NCBI RefSeq assembly: GCF_010993775.1
Contig: NZ_WOTO01000013.1
Coordinates: 62,001-126,000, forward strand
Direction of reading: 5' to 3'
DNA from: Fodinicola feengrottensis
Lineage (GTDB): Bacteria; Actinomycetota; Actinomycetes; Mycobacteriales; HKI-0501
DNA: 64,000 nt
Part shown: positions 50,824 to 61,064 of the stretch, in pieces
How positions within the stretch are numbered: the stretch's first letter is position 1
Layout: each line of letters opens with the position of its first letter
Translations under genes and position numbers: made by a program
Notes under the pieces: model-generated
Database searches by the model: none
Told to the model about the DNA's origin: nothing
Seen by the model: the letters and a program-made list of their open reading frames with translations, nothing else

Positions 50824-53444
50824 ATGACGAACCCGACCCACCTTCAGGTGGAGCATCTGACCGAGCCGTTCGGCATCGACGCCCGCCAGCCGCGACTGTC
50901 GTGGTGGTTGCCGGCCGGTGCTCAGGCCCAGCTGGCGTACCAGATTCGGGCCGGTGACTGGGATTCCGGCCGGATCGAGTCCGATCAGAGCGTCCTCGTG
51001 CACTACCACGGGCCGGCGTTGGCAGCCGGGCAACGGGTGCGGTGGCAGGTCCGGGTGTGGACCGATCTCGGGGAAAGTGACTGGTCGGCGGCCGGTTGGT
51101 GGGAGATGGGACTGCTGGAGCCGGCGGACTGGGCCGCTCGGTGGATCGAGCCGGTTGAGACGGCACCACCGGAGGCCGGCCAGCGGCCGGGTTACCTGCT
51201 GCGGCACGGATTTTCGTTGGCGAAGCCGGTCGTACGAGCGCGTGCGTACGCGACCGCGCATGGCGTTTACGAACTCTTCCTTAACGGGCAACGGATCGGT
51301 GACGCTGAGCTGACGCCCGGATTCACCTCCTATCGGTCCCACCTGCTGGTGCAGGCGTACGACATCACGGATTTCCTTGAGCCGTCGGCAAACGCGGTCG
51401 GCGCGGTGCTGACCGACGGCTGGTTTCGTGGCCGTACTGGCTTCGGTCGCTGGCCGGACGGTTACGGGAATCGAGTTGGTTTGTTGGCGCAGCTCGTTAT
51501 CGACCACGACGACGGCACTCGTACGATCATTGGCACTGGCCCGGACTGGCGATTCAGCACCGCCGACATCGTGGCCGCCGACTTGATGGACGGGACGGTC
51601 AGGTCGTGGACGTACGAAAAGCGTTGCCGGGCTGGTCGGCAGCTGCCTGGGATGACAGCGAATGGGCCAAAACCCTTGAAATCTCTGGGGATTTCGGCAA
51701 CTTGAAGGCATCGCCGGCACCGCCAGTTCGACGGATCCAGGAAATTCGGCCGGTACGGATCAGTCGGCCGGCGCCGGATCGGCAGGTGATTGATCTCGGC
51801 CAGAACATCAACGGCTGGGTTCGGGTGGACTCGCTCGGCCCAGCGGGCACTTCTTTGACACTCACCCATGGTGAAGCGCTCGCCGCCGACGGCGATGTCA
51901 CCACCGATCACCTCGCCGCTTTCAACTTCGTCACCGGCGAGCCGCTGCCGGCCGGTCAGGTGGACCAGGTCATCTCCGCCGGCGAAGGGAGTTTTGAGCC
52001 ACGGCACACCACCCACGGCTTCCAGTACGTCCGGATCCAAGGCCATCCGCAGGAGCTGACCGCGGCCGACGTGACCGGTGTCGTCGTACACACCGACCTG
52101 CGCCGGACCGGCTGGTTCGACTGCGACGACGACCGCATCAACCGGCTGCATGAGGCCGCGGTGTGGAGTTTTCGGGGCAACGCCTGCGATGTGCCGACCG
52201 ACTGCCCAACCAGAGAACGCGCTGGCTGGACCGGGGACTGGCAGCTTTACGTACCAACAGCGGCCTTTCTCTACGACGTGGCCGGTTTTTCGCTGAAGTG
52301 GCTGCGAGACCTCGCAGCCGACCAGTACGAGGACGGCGCGGTACCGCAGTTCGTCCCGTACCCGCCCGATGCCGTCACCCCCGACAGTCCACTCGCGACC
52401 CTGCGCTGCTCGGCCGGATGGGGAGACGCGGCGGTGATCGTGCCGTGGGAGCTGTGGCGCGCGTACGGCGACAAAGACGTCTTGGCCGAACAGTACGACT
52501 CGATGACGGGTTGGGTTGACTACGCGGCGAAAACCGCTCGCCAGAACCGGCATCCGGATCGGGCGGCCGCTCGTCCCGAGCCGGCACCGCACGAGGCTTT
52601 CCTCTGGGACAGCGGTTTTCACTGGGGCGAGTGGCTGGAACCGGGCGAGGAGCCGGCGTTGGATCCGAGCCGGGACAACGGCCCCATCGCGACGGCCTTC
52701 CTGCACTATTCGGCTGCCCTGTTGGCCAGGATAGCCGCGCTGTTGGGGAAGGATGCGGCTCGCTATCAGGAAATCGCCGATGGCGCGCTGGCCGCTTGGC
52801 GGGCCGAATATCTTGGCGCGGACGGCACGGTCAACCCACCGACGCAGGCCACCTACGTACGAGCGCTGAAAATGGGGCTTGTTCCGCCGGAACTCCAGCC
52901 GGCCGCGGCAGCCGAGCTGGTGCGGCTCGTACGCGCCGCCGGGACGCATTTGACCACCGGTTTCCTTGCCACGCCTGACCTTCTGCCGACGCTCTCCGAC
53001 CACGGCTACCCGGATGTGGCGTACGAGCTGCTCTTCCAGGATTCCGCGCCGGCCTGGCTGACCATGATCGATCGCGGCGCGAGCACGATCTGGGAGGACT
53101 GGGAAGGGATTTCCGCCACTGGTGAGCCAAAGGCCTCACTCAACCACTACAGCAAGGGTGCCGTCGTCTCGTTCCTGCACACCCGTACGGCCGGCATCCG
53201 ACTCGGCGACTCGCCCGCCTATCGCAGATTCTCCATCGAGCCGGTGCCCGGTGGCGGACTTACCCGCGCGTCGGCCCAGCACGACAGCCCGTACGGGCGG
53301 ATTTCCTCGCAATGGCAGATCACCGACGGTTTGTTTGAGCTGACCGTGGAAATCCCGGCCGGAACGAGCGCAGGAATCCGGCTGCCCGACGGCACCAGCG
53401 CGGATGCCGGCCCCGGCACCCACACTTACCGTTGTAACGCCTAG
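50824..53444 (+). CDS. GH78 alpha-L-rhamnosidase, frame-broken
   Basis: About 870 residues, cytosolic, no signal peptide. N-terminal beta-sandwich modules (PTHLQVEHLTEPFGIDARQPRLSWW; AYATAHGVYELFLNGQRIGD), rhamnosidase domain DLGQNINGWVRV, alpha/alpha-barrel with the family signature DVPTDCPTRERAGWTGDWQ (catalytic Glu) and WLTMIDRGASTIWEDWEG (second Glu), and C-terminal beta-sandwich. The break near 51590 joins LMDG to VVDVRKALPGWSAAAWDDSEWA. Inverting enzyme releasing L-rhamnose from plant glycosides or pectin fragments. Confidence 0.92.
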
Positions 53445-53606
53445 AAAAGTCGCGCGACAGACACGATCAAACCGTGCGGCAGTTGCGGCGACAGGCCCAT
53501 CTTCCGCAGCAAGCTCCCCCGTCGTCACCGCCAACCGGGCATCGAACTCCCGGGCGATCACATCAGCGGCCATATCCCTGGTCCACAACGCGAACTCGAA
53601 GTGCAA
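53441..53606 (-). pseudogene. Relic of an IS630-type transposase N-terminal helix-turn-helix
   Basis: On the minus strand: HFEFALWTRDMAADVIAREFDARLAVTT, then after a frame break LLRKMGLSPQLPHG and a stop. The pattern W-T-R-x-M-x-x-x-I-x-R-E-F-x-x-R-L followed by LLRKMGLSPQ is the winged-helix segment of IS630-family transposases. The catalytic DDE domain and the ends of the element are absent. It lies directly between the rhamnosidase stop and the HNH gene. Confidence 0.6.
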
Positions 53607-53672
53607 CGTCGGGGGGCGGGCAGGGTTGTGGGCCGCCGGGCGTGGTGGTTGCCCGGCGGCCGGGGTGGTTTG

Positions 53673-54914
53673 TTATGCGGCGAGTTGGTTGATTCCACGG
53701 ATGGGTCTTCGTTCAGGGTCCCGGTATGCGGGTGGGATGAATTCGACGATTCCGTCGATGATGCGTACTTCCCAGTCGCTGTGGTGGATCAGTCGATGGC
53801 AGGCATCACACAGGAGCACGCAGTTTTCCAGGCAGGTATCGCCACCATCGGCCCAGTGTTTGACGTGGTGGCCGCGGCACCAGCGGGGTGGTCGACCGCA
53901 CCTGGCGCAGCCTCTGTCTCGCGCTATGAGTGCTTTTCGTAGGTGTGCGGGGATGAGTCGTTCGGTGCGGGCGACGTTGAGCGGTACGCTGTTGCGGCCC
54001 AGGAGCATCGGGGTGATGTTCGCGTCGCAGGCGAGCCTGCGGCCGGATTCTGGGGATATAGCGATGCCGGTGTGTGCGTACGCGACACCGAGACGTTCGC
54101 GGAGCAGTTCCCAGTCCAGGGTAATAGTGAGGTGAGGGCGTTCCTGCCCTTGGATGGGGAGTTTCCCGGAGTCCGCGACAAGATTAAGCGCGTCGGCGAG
54201 CGCGTCGCCGTTGCGTTGGGAGACTGACCGCTCATCTCGGCGGCCGTCTTCGGTGGGGCGGGGTTTGGCCAGTGGGCTGAGGATTTCGGTGAGCAGGGTG
54301 CCTGTTTCGCCGTCGAAGGAGCCCCGGAAATTCAGTCGCCCATCACGCCCGGTGTGCAGGGACAGTTCGCGGCGCGGTTTCTCGTTCTCCCGTTCCGAAG
54401 GAGCTGGGCCGTCGGGGTCGAGGTGATCGTGGATGCGGCGACCAAGTTCGACAAGACGGCGGGCGGGGTGACTCTTCGCGTGCTCCACCAGGGAAGCCTC
54501 GACGCCTTCGCGTTCTTCGATGTTCACCCTGGCGGGGAGCCTGTTCACGATCCCCATGATCGTGTCGATTTGGGAATCGCGAGTTTCACCTCTGCGCATA
54601 GCTGCACTGACAAGACCAAGTTTGGGCGCGAGGGTTTCACCGGTGAGTGCTTGGCTGCTGCACAGGTTCAATGCCCGTTTCAGGCGACGACCAGCCTCGG
54701 TCGGGGACAGCAGGAGATTATCTTGCAGCAGCCTCATGGTGTTGTCATGTCCGACTGCCTTGCCGACCCGGTTCCGATGAATTGCCGCGACAATATCCAA
54801 CGCCCGCGCCTGCCGCCGCCGAATGTCCTGCTCGGCTGCACGCAGCAAATCGGCCAACTGCCCGGGTTTACACATCCAGAGCTCTGGATCTGTGACGTCA
54901 TCGCCGGCGGCCAT
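53673..54914 (-). CDS. DUF222/HNH endonuclease domain protein (13E12-type)
   Basis: Intact 413-residue protein: N-terminal DUF222 helices (DLLRAAEQDIRRRQARALDIVAAIHRN, LLSPTEAGRRLKRA) and C-terminal HNH motif (RDRGCARCGRPPRWCRGHHVKHWADGGDTCLENCVLLCDACHRLIHH) with four zinc-type Cys and the HH-N-H residues. This family is abundant and repeated in actinobacteria; its role is unknown, with possible links to mobile DNA. ATG at 54914. Adjacent to a transposase relic. Confidence 0.92.
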   Translation of the reverse strand: MAAGDDVTDPELWMCKPGQLADLLRAAEQDIRRRQARALDIVAAIHRNRVGKAVGHDNTMRLLQDNLLLSPTEAGRRLKRALNLCSSQALTGETLAPKLGLVSAAMRRGETRDSQIDTIMGIVNRLPARVNIEEREGVEASLVEHAKSHPARRLVELGRRIHDHLDPDGPAPSERENEKPRRELSLHTGRDGRLNFRGSFDGETGTLLTEILSPLAKPRPTEDGRRDERSVSQRNGDALADALNLVADSGKLPIQGQERPHLTITLDWELLRERLGVAYAHTGIAISPESGRRLACDANITPMLLGRNSVPLNVARTERLIPAHLRKALIARDRGCARCGRPPRWCRGHHVKHWADGGDTCLENCVLLCDACHRLIHHSDWEVRIIDGIVEFIPPAYRDPERRPIRGINQLAA

Positions 54915-55311
54915 GACACCATTCTACCGCCATCACCGTCAAAAAGATCGAGTTCGTACGATCGGAACGTGGTCATTTTCTCAATCATCTCAGCAAAACA
55001 CAGAGCGCGCGCGTTCAAGCCCTAAGCAATTTGGTGAGGGTGGGGCCCCACTCTCGACGAAAAGCCAGGCGAAACAAGGGCCGAACCCAGCTCCCTGCCG
55101 GTACATCCAGGCCGGGGCGCACGTAACGAGGCGACGCCACCGCGCTCAACCGCGAAACCGCAACAGAATGCAGTTCTTTCGACCCCTCGCGCGCCACCGG
55201 ACTCACATCCGTCTGGGGCACCTCAGATGCAACGTTATGCCATGTGCGCGGATGCGCTAAAGGGCATCTTGGTTGTTTCGGGTGATTGCGGCGGGCGGCT
55301 ACCTTGCCGAC
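54915..55311. other. Intergenic stretch without supported gene
   Basis: About 400 bp between the divergent HNH and PQQ-like genes. It is less G+C-rich next to the HNH start. I see no convincing coding frame, tRNA or strong hairpin here. Confidence 0.5.
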
Positions 55312-57103
55312 ATGGGGGATTTCGTCAAGGTCGGTGCGGCTGTGGGTCTGCTGGTGGGTGCCGTGGTCGCGGCGGTGTGCTGGGGCAGCACGGCAGCCGG
55401 GCCGGTGGTGGCTGGCTTTGATTGCGATGTCGGCCATTGTGGTGGGTTTGGGCTTGGCGGTGGTGATGCGGTGGCCGATACGGCAGCGGATCGTACGGGC
55501 AGTCGCACTGGTCGCCGCGGTGTCTGGTGTTTTCGCGGTGGTGAATTCGGCTTGGGTGCTGGCATCTTTGGCGGTGCGACGACCGCGGCGGCGGATCTCG
55601 ACGAGTTGCGGGGTGGCGTCTGGTCGGTTGTCGCCGCTGGCGCTGTGACGTTGGGGGCATTGGCGTTGCTGGCAGTGAAAGTGCCAGTGGGCAAGTCGGT
55701 CTGGCGGCAGCCGGTGGCTGCGGCAACGTGCCTGGTGGCGCTGGCAATAGTGGTGGGCGCCGGAATTGCCGGTGCGGACCGGCAGTCGGTACGCGTGAGC
55801 CGGGCTGGGCAACAGGTTGTCGACGCGTCGAATGCGCCGGCGGTTGCTGGTGGAGTGCCGTTGGCTCGGCCGACGAAGGTGGCCTGGAATTATCAAGCGC
55901 CGTCCGGGATCGCGCAGGTGCGGTCGTCGGTGGATGGCGCGATCGTGGTGCTGGCGGACGGCGTGGTGGCGGTAGGTGGCCGCGATGGTCGGCCGCGATG
56001 GCATTATCGCCGCGGCGACGGGAAAGTTGATCGTACGTTGACCACACCGGACCACCGACTGTTGTTGCTGTGTTCGGCCAGAAAACCGGTCCGCGGGGAC
56101 CTGAACTCATTGGTCGTGCTGGACACCGCGACCGGCCAGTTGCGCAGCGTCCAGCCGGTGTCCGGACCGGATGCGGCCGCGTCTTTTGGTCCAGGGAAAG
56201 GAACTGGCGAGGATCTCTCTGATCGCCTGACCAACACCACATACGCTACCTGGAGCGACGACAACCAGAGCGTGGTCGTACGCGATCTCCTGGATCGTTC
56301 GGTGCTCTGGTCCAAAACCTTGCCGGCGGATTGTACGAGAACGACTTCAACCGCGACGGCCGACACTTTTGTGCTGGATATGAGATGCCCTGGTGCGACT
56401 CGGGACACTCTCGTCGGCTATCCCGACCGTACCGGAGTCGTCACCTGGCAGAAGACCTTCGACAGACCCAAAGGTGGCCAGGTCGGCCTCGAGTCGAACG
56501 ATGGAGGATGGGTAACCGTCGGTTCGGTGGGGGACCGTGACGCGATCGAGGTCGTGCTGGCGGCCTCCTCGGGGAATTATGCCTACAGCTCGTCCATGGA
56601 GATTGTCTCCGCGGTCACCTCCGCCGGAGTTCTGCTCTACCTGGACGACGGAAAATATGCCTGGTATGACCTGGCTTCTCGGCAGCGACACAATATCCCC
56701 AAAGGGCAGTTTGGCTCGTGCCTGGACCCGGACGCGTATCGTGAGGCCAGGGCACTCCGCGTGAGTGGCGGCTCAATTTCTTGCGCGACAGGGTCCAACG
56801 ACCACTCCACCACTGTTTCGGTGTTTGATCTTCTTACACTGCGAAGTCAGGCCACGTTTACCGTCCCGGGGAGCGGGACCCACCTGGTGACCGTGCCGGC
56901 GGCGGTGGCTTTTTCTCCCCAGGGCAGCGAAACCTCGTCGGCCTGGGGTGAGCTGACAACGGCTGATGCTGGCACTCAACACACCGGGCAATACGAAGTG
57001 TGCGTCGATGCCGCGGACCGGATCGCCGAAAGTGCCGGTAGGCCCTGGTCAACTGGCGTTCGTGGCCGTAAAGTCGCGCGCGGTAGTGACAAGACTCGGG
57101 TAA
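55312..57103 (+). CDS. Membrane protein with PQQ-like beta-propeller, frame-broken
   Basis: N-terminal part with about four membrane helices (VGLLVGAVVAAVCWG; after a shift ALIAMSAIVVGLGLAVVMRW and VAAVSGVFAVVNSAWVLASLAV; then VTLGALALLAVKVPVG and ATCLVALAIVVGAGIAGA). This is followed by a propeller of PQQ-like blades (TKVAWNYQAPSG, VVLADGVVAVGGRDGRPRWHYRR, LVVLDTATGQLRSVQPV, VVTWQKTFD). Breaks near 55420, 55590 and 57030; with the last corrected it ends KVPVGPGQLAFVAVKSRAVVTRLG at 57103. GGAGG and the terpene synthase GTG follow within ten bases, so the two are one operon. Confidence 0.7.
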
Positions 57104-57113
57104 GGAGGCAACG

Positions 57114-58139
57114 GTGACCGAGACGTCCGTGAGTCTCCTCCCATTTTACTGCCCCCTTCCGTCCGTGCTGCATCCGCAGGTCGAGTTGGTACAGGACCGG
57201 GCGCTACGGTGGCTCGCGGACCACGACTTGCACCCACATCTCGCTGGTACGAACAGTGCCGAGTTCTACGCGCGCATCACACCCGAGGCGGACATTGACC
57301 GGCTGCAGCCCGCGGTGCACTGGTGCTACTGGGGATTCGCCTTCGACGATGCCCGCTGCGACAGCGGACCGACCAGCACGCGTACCGACGCGTTCAAGGA
57401 TCTCGCAGCGCGTTTGATGACCACGCTGGAAAACCCGGCGGTTTCCCATCCCGTTACGGAAGACCCGTATGTGGTCACGCTGGGCCGGATCGGCGCCGAC
57501 CTGTCCGCGATCGCTTCCCCGGTCCAAATGCGACGGTGGATTAACGGCCATGCTGGCTGGTTGTCTGCGACCGCGTGGCAGGTGTCGTATGTCGAAGCTG
57601 GCACCGAGCCTGATCTGAACGACTATCTCACGATGCGGTTGAATTCATGCGCTGGCGAACCGACCACCGCGATGATCGAGATCGTCAACAACCAGGAGGT
57701 TCCGGCGGCAGAGCTGGATTCTCCCGGCGTACGAGCGACAACTGAGGCGGCCCGAATGGTCGCCGCGCTGGACAACGACCTGGTGTCCGGCCAAAAGGAA
57801 CGCCGGCTCAATCAGACCGGCACCACCCTCGTCGACGTGATTCACCGGCAGGATCGTTGTTCGCGTCAGGACGCTATCGTAAGCGCCACTGCGCTGCGGG
57901 ATCGTGTGATGGCACTTTTCCTGCTCCTGTCGGAGAAATATCGAGGCAGTGGCGGCCCGGCGCTGGCGTCCTATGTGGATGGTCTTGGGCACACCATTCG
58001 AGGGAACATCGAATGGAGCCTGACCGTCCCGCGCTATGGCGGTCAGCCGGAGTTTGCTGGCTGGGCGGCAAAGCCTTCCGATCCCAGCAGGGAACCAATT
58101 CCGGTGCCGTCGATTAGTTGGTGGTGGGAGCAGCTGTAG
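57114..58139 (+). CDS. Class I terpene synthase (sesqui- or other terpene cyclase), product unknown
   Basis: Intact 341-residue bacterial terpene cyclase: LPFYCPLPSVLHPQVELVQ, Asp-rich metal motif in WGFAFDDARCD (DDxxCD form), the downstream NSE triad NDLVSGQKE, and RGNIEWSLTVPRYG near the end carrying the RY pair. Mg-dependent cyclisation of a prenyl diphosphate; the chain length is not predictable by eye, and it is clearly distinct from geosmin synthase. GTG start with GGAGG at six bases. Convergent with a P450 whose 3' end overlaps by 26 bp: probable biosynthetic partners. Confidence 0.92.
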   Translation: MTETSVSLLPFYCPLPSVLHPQVELVQDRALRWLADHDLHPHLAGTNSAEFYARITPEADIDRLQPAVHWCYWGFAFDDARCDSGPTSTRTDAFKDLAARLMTTLENPAVSHPVTEDPYVVTLGRIGADLSAIASPVQMRRWINGHAGWLSATAWQVSYVEAGTEPDLNDYLTMRLNSCAGEPTTAMIEIVNNQEVPAAELDSPGVRATTEAARMVAALDNDLVSGQKERRLNQTGTTLVDVIHRQDRCSRQDAIVSATALRDRVMALFLLLSEKYRGSGGPALASYVDGLGHTIRGNIEWSLTVPRYGGQPEFAGWAAKPSDPSREPIPVPSISWWWEQL

Positions 58140-59528
58140 TAGCGAACCGAGGTTCGGCGATCATCAACAGGGTGCTCGGGCGCAGGGTCGCGAGCGTACG
58201 TTCGCGGATCCGCCGGCCCGGCACCGGACGCAGCCGCCATCGCGCCGCGACGGTCGCCGCCGCGATCGTCATTTCGGCCCAGGCAAAGGATTCTCCGATG
58301 CACTTGTGGCGGCCGCTGCTGAAGGGCTGGAAGGCCTGCCGGTCTGGCACTGGACGGCCGGGCGCCCACCGGTCTGGGTCGAAGACCATCGGTGCGGCGA
58401 AAACCGCGGGGTCGCGATGCAGCGCCGCCAGGCTGTAGATGACCTGGCTGCCGACCGGAATCCGGACGCCGGCCAGGTCCACCGGCCCGGTCGTACGACG
58501 CATCACGAACCACAGTGGACTGTGCCGGCGAAGCGTCTCCCGGAGCACCTGACCGGTGTAGTCCAGCCGCCGCTCGATGTCCGCATGCGTGACCGCACGG
58601 CCGGCCAGAACCGTATCCAGCTCGGCGTGCATCCGGCGCTCGACCTCCGGATTTTCGGCCAGTTGATGGAACATCCAGCTGAGCGCGCTGGCCGTCGTCT
58701 CGGTGCCGCTCATCAGGATGGTGATGACCTCGTCGCGTAACTGCTCCGCGCTCATCGGCTCGCCGGTGTCGTCGTACCGAGCCGTGAGCAGCGCCGACAG
58801 CAGGTCATCGCGCTGATTTCCGGCCGAGACACGATAAGACTCGATGACATCCTCGACAATCGCCCGGAGTCGGCGGCGAGCTTCGGTGAACCGGCGATTT
58901 CCGGGCGTCGGCACGCGTTCCCAGCCATCCGGTGCGACCACTCTCGGCAGCAGCCCGGCGACGATCACCGGCAGCCAGCGATGCACTTCCTGGACGGCTT
59001 GTTTGCCAATCTCGGCACGGAAGAGAGCGGTCGCGGTGACAGAAAGCGCCAGCTCACCCATGTCCTGGGAGACATTGACGACCTGACCAGGTTTCCAGGA
59101 GAGTCCACCAACCGGCGCACTTCGGCGTTCATGTCGGTCGCGTACGTACGAACCTGCAGCCGGCCAAAGGCGGGTTGCATGATGCGCCGCTGCCGGAGAT
59201 GGAAGGGGCCGTCTGAGGTCGCCAGCCCGTGGCCCACCAAAGCCGACGCCTTCTGGAAAAGCCGGCCGCGGTCGAAGCGGTCGGCGTCCGCGACCAATAC
59301 TCGGTGGATCAATTCCGGTGAATTGATCACGTACGCCGGCCGGGTGCCCAGGAAGATCTTCACCACCTCGCCGCGATCGCGTTGCCGCTGCAGAAAAGGT
59401 AGCGGATGATGCAACATCTGGATGCCATGTCCGAGCAGCGGAACACGCCCGGAGGCGACCGGCGCGGAGGTCGCCGCGGATTCTCCCACCTGGACCTCCG
59501 TCGCGAACGGTCGTCGCTGACCTCGTAC
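58114..59528 (-). CDS. Cytochrome P450 (terpene-oxygenase-like), frame-broken
   Basis: P450 of the long bacterial class related to pentalenene or albaflavenone oxygenases: GRVPLLGHGIQMLHHPLPFL, LATSDGPFHLRQRRIMQPAF, I-helix ITILMSGTETTASAL, K-helix ETLRRHSPLWF (ExxR), haem loop FSSGRHKCIGESFAWAE. One break near 59090 (WKPGQVVNVSQDMGEL restored). A GTG at 59528 is chosen because an upstream start would run through the chitinase terminator hairpin. Expected to oxidise the product of the convergent terpene synthase. Confidence 0.87.
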
Positions 59529-59538
59529 CCTAGACGCA

Positions 59539-59577
59539 GGCGGGACCAGGCACAATGCGAAACTGCCTGGTCCCGCC
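59539..59577 (-). terminator. 14-bp hairpin terminator after chitinase
   Basis: GGCGGGACCAGGCA (59539-59552) and its perfect complement (59564-59577) with an 11-nt loop, just downstream of the chitinase stop on the minus strand and before the P450 start. Confidence 0.8.
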
Positions 59578-59610
59578 AGATGGCAAGGACCAGGCAGCAC
59601 GCGGCCGGTT

Positions 59611-60597
59611 CTAACCGGTGAAGCCGGCCGTGATGGAGGTGAACTGCCAGTTGTTCTGGCTGATGCCGCTGCAGTTGGAAACCACTCCGCCGCCCGCGCA
59701 TGGGCGATCCCGGTTCACGGCCCAGTAGGCCAGTCGGGCGATGTGGTTGCTGTTGCTCCAGTCCCGGATCTGGGTCCAGATCGCCGGCGAGGTCAGTTCC
59801 TGCTGGTCGGACAGGCCGTTCATGCCGGAAATGCCGAGATGGGCGTACGCGGTGGCATTCGACCAACCGAAGGCGCTCTTGAGCCGGTCCCGCAGTCCAT
59901 TCGCGGCATTGACTGTGCTGCCGTACATGTTGGAGCCGCCACCGAAATCGAACGGCATGATGCTGAAAACGTCAACGTTGGCACCCAACGCGGCGGCCTG
60001 ACTGACCAGCCGAACGCCGTTGGAGTCCGGGCCTGTCGTGGTGGTCCCAAAAGTGACGATCGTCTTGATGCCGGCATTGTTGGCCTTGACGATTTTCAGG
60101 GCGCCGAGAATGCGGTCCTGCACAGTCGCGTTCTGGAATTCATCGGTGTTTTCGATGTCCATGTCGACGTATCTCAGGCCGTACGCGTTGATGACCTTCT
60201 GAATCGCGTCGGCGAGCGCGCTGGCGCTGGCACAGTTCGGTCCGAGTTTGTTGCCCTGCCAGCCGCCGAACGAGATTTCCACGTTGCCGCCGGCCGATTT
60301 GATGGCGTTGATCGCCGACTGGTCGGCGCCGCCGGTCAGCGGGCGGCTGCCGTCCCACGCCGGATTGCAGCCACCGCTGGAAAGCATGAATGCCATCGTG
60401 AATGCCTTGATGCCGGTCGCCGACATCACGCTGGTCGGGCTGGGTGGATCTCCCCAGCCCTCGTAGAGATAGGGCGCGGCCATCGGGCTGGCGGCCATTG
60501 GGGCGAGAGCGGCCGATGACTGGGCGGCGGGGGCCAAAGCGACGGTCGCGACCGTGGCGAGAGCCATGGCCATGGCACGGCGGAGCCTGGAACGCAT
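59611..60597 (-). CDS. Secreted GH18 chitinase (ChiD-like)
   Basis: Intact protein of about 328 residues: signal peptide MALATVATVALAPAAQSSAAL, barrel strand AGGNVEISFGGWQGN, and catalytic motif LRYVDMDIENT (D-x-D-x-E). Further strands are VFSIMPFDFGGG and IARLAYWAVNRDRP. The ATG at 60597 is preceded by GGAGG at six bases. Extracellular hydrolysis of chitin or chito-oligosaccharides. Divergent from an AA10 LPMO, forming a chitin-degrading pair. Confidence 0.9.
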   Translation of the reverse strand: MRSRLRRAMAMALATVATVALAPAAQSSAALAPMAASPMAAPYLYEGWGDPPSPTSVMSATGIKAFTMAFMLSSGGCNPAWDGSRPLTGGADQSAINAIKSAGGNVEISFGGWQGNKLGPNCASASALADAIQKVINAYGLRYVDMDIENTDEFQNATVQDRILGALKIVKANNAGIKTIVTFGTTTTGPDSNGVRLVSQAAALGANVDVFSIMPFDFGGGSNMYGSTVNAANGLRDRLKSAFGWSNATAYAHLGISGMNGLSDQQELTSPAIWTQIRDWSNSNHIARLAYWAVNRDRPCAGGGVVSNCSGISQNNWQFTSITAGFTG

Positions 60598-61064
60598 GGG
60601 GTTCCTCCAGACGTAGGGGGCTGCACCCGTCCACATCGCGGGGCGGCGCCGCTCCGTACGGCCGCTGAACGGGCCGCGAACTGGGCAGATGCGGAAGAGT
60701 GTGTAGGAGCCTGGAGGATCCGCGGATTGCTGTCAAGAGCCGGGTTTTTGGTGATATTGGTCGACGAGACCGGATTACGAACCACTAATTACGAACTGTT
60801 GACCGCGACCGGACATGGGGATTATCTTTTTGCTCGAAACTCGACCCTATCGAGCAGATACGTGCAGAGCCCGGGTGGCTCGCCACCCACTGACTTGAGG
60901 GTGATTCTGTGCGTTTTCCGCATCGGAACACCGAAACTTCTCGCTGCGGCCAGCGTTGCGGCCGGACCGCCAAGCGGATCCGATCCGACCGCGAATAGTG
61001 CGACCAGATCACCCATAAAAGGGTCCAAAAGACCCTCGATCGTCGCCCAGCAGAGGGAGCCGTC
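60598..61064. promoter_or_regulatory. Divergent chitinase/LPMO promoter region
   Basis: A 467-bp gap with no supported gene. It must contain both promoters. ATTGGTCGACGAGACC (about 60756) loosely resembles the TGGTC/GACC halves of chitin-regulon sites, but its spacer differs from the DasR consensus, so I do not call a site. Confidence 0.4.

Noticed and set aside
53068-53080. GATCGATC in the rhamnosidase as another duplication break
   Set aside because: Here the frame is intact and encodes the conserved MIDRGAS, so this copy is native.
55015-56055. Long minus-strand open frame rich in Arg, Pro and His
   Set aside because: It is antisense to the PQQ-like gene and has the composition of a high-G+C shadow frame; no recognisable motif.
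60750-60775. Possible DasR site between chitinase and LPMO
   Set aside because: TGGTC and GACC halves are present, but the spacer is too long and the flanks do not match the 16-bp consensus.
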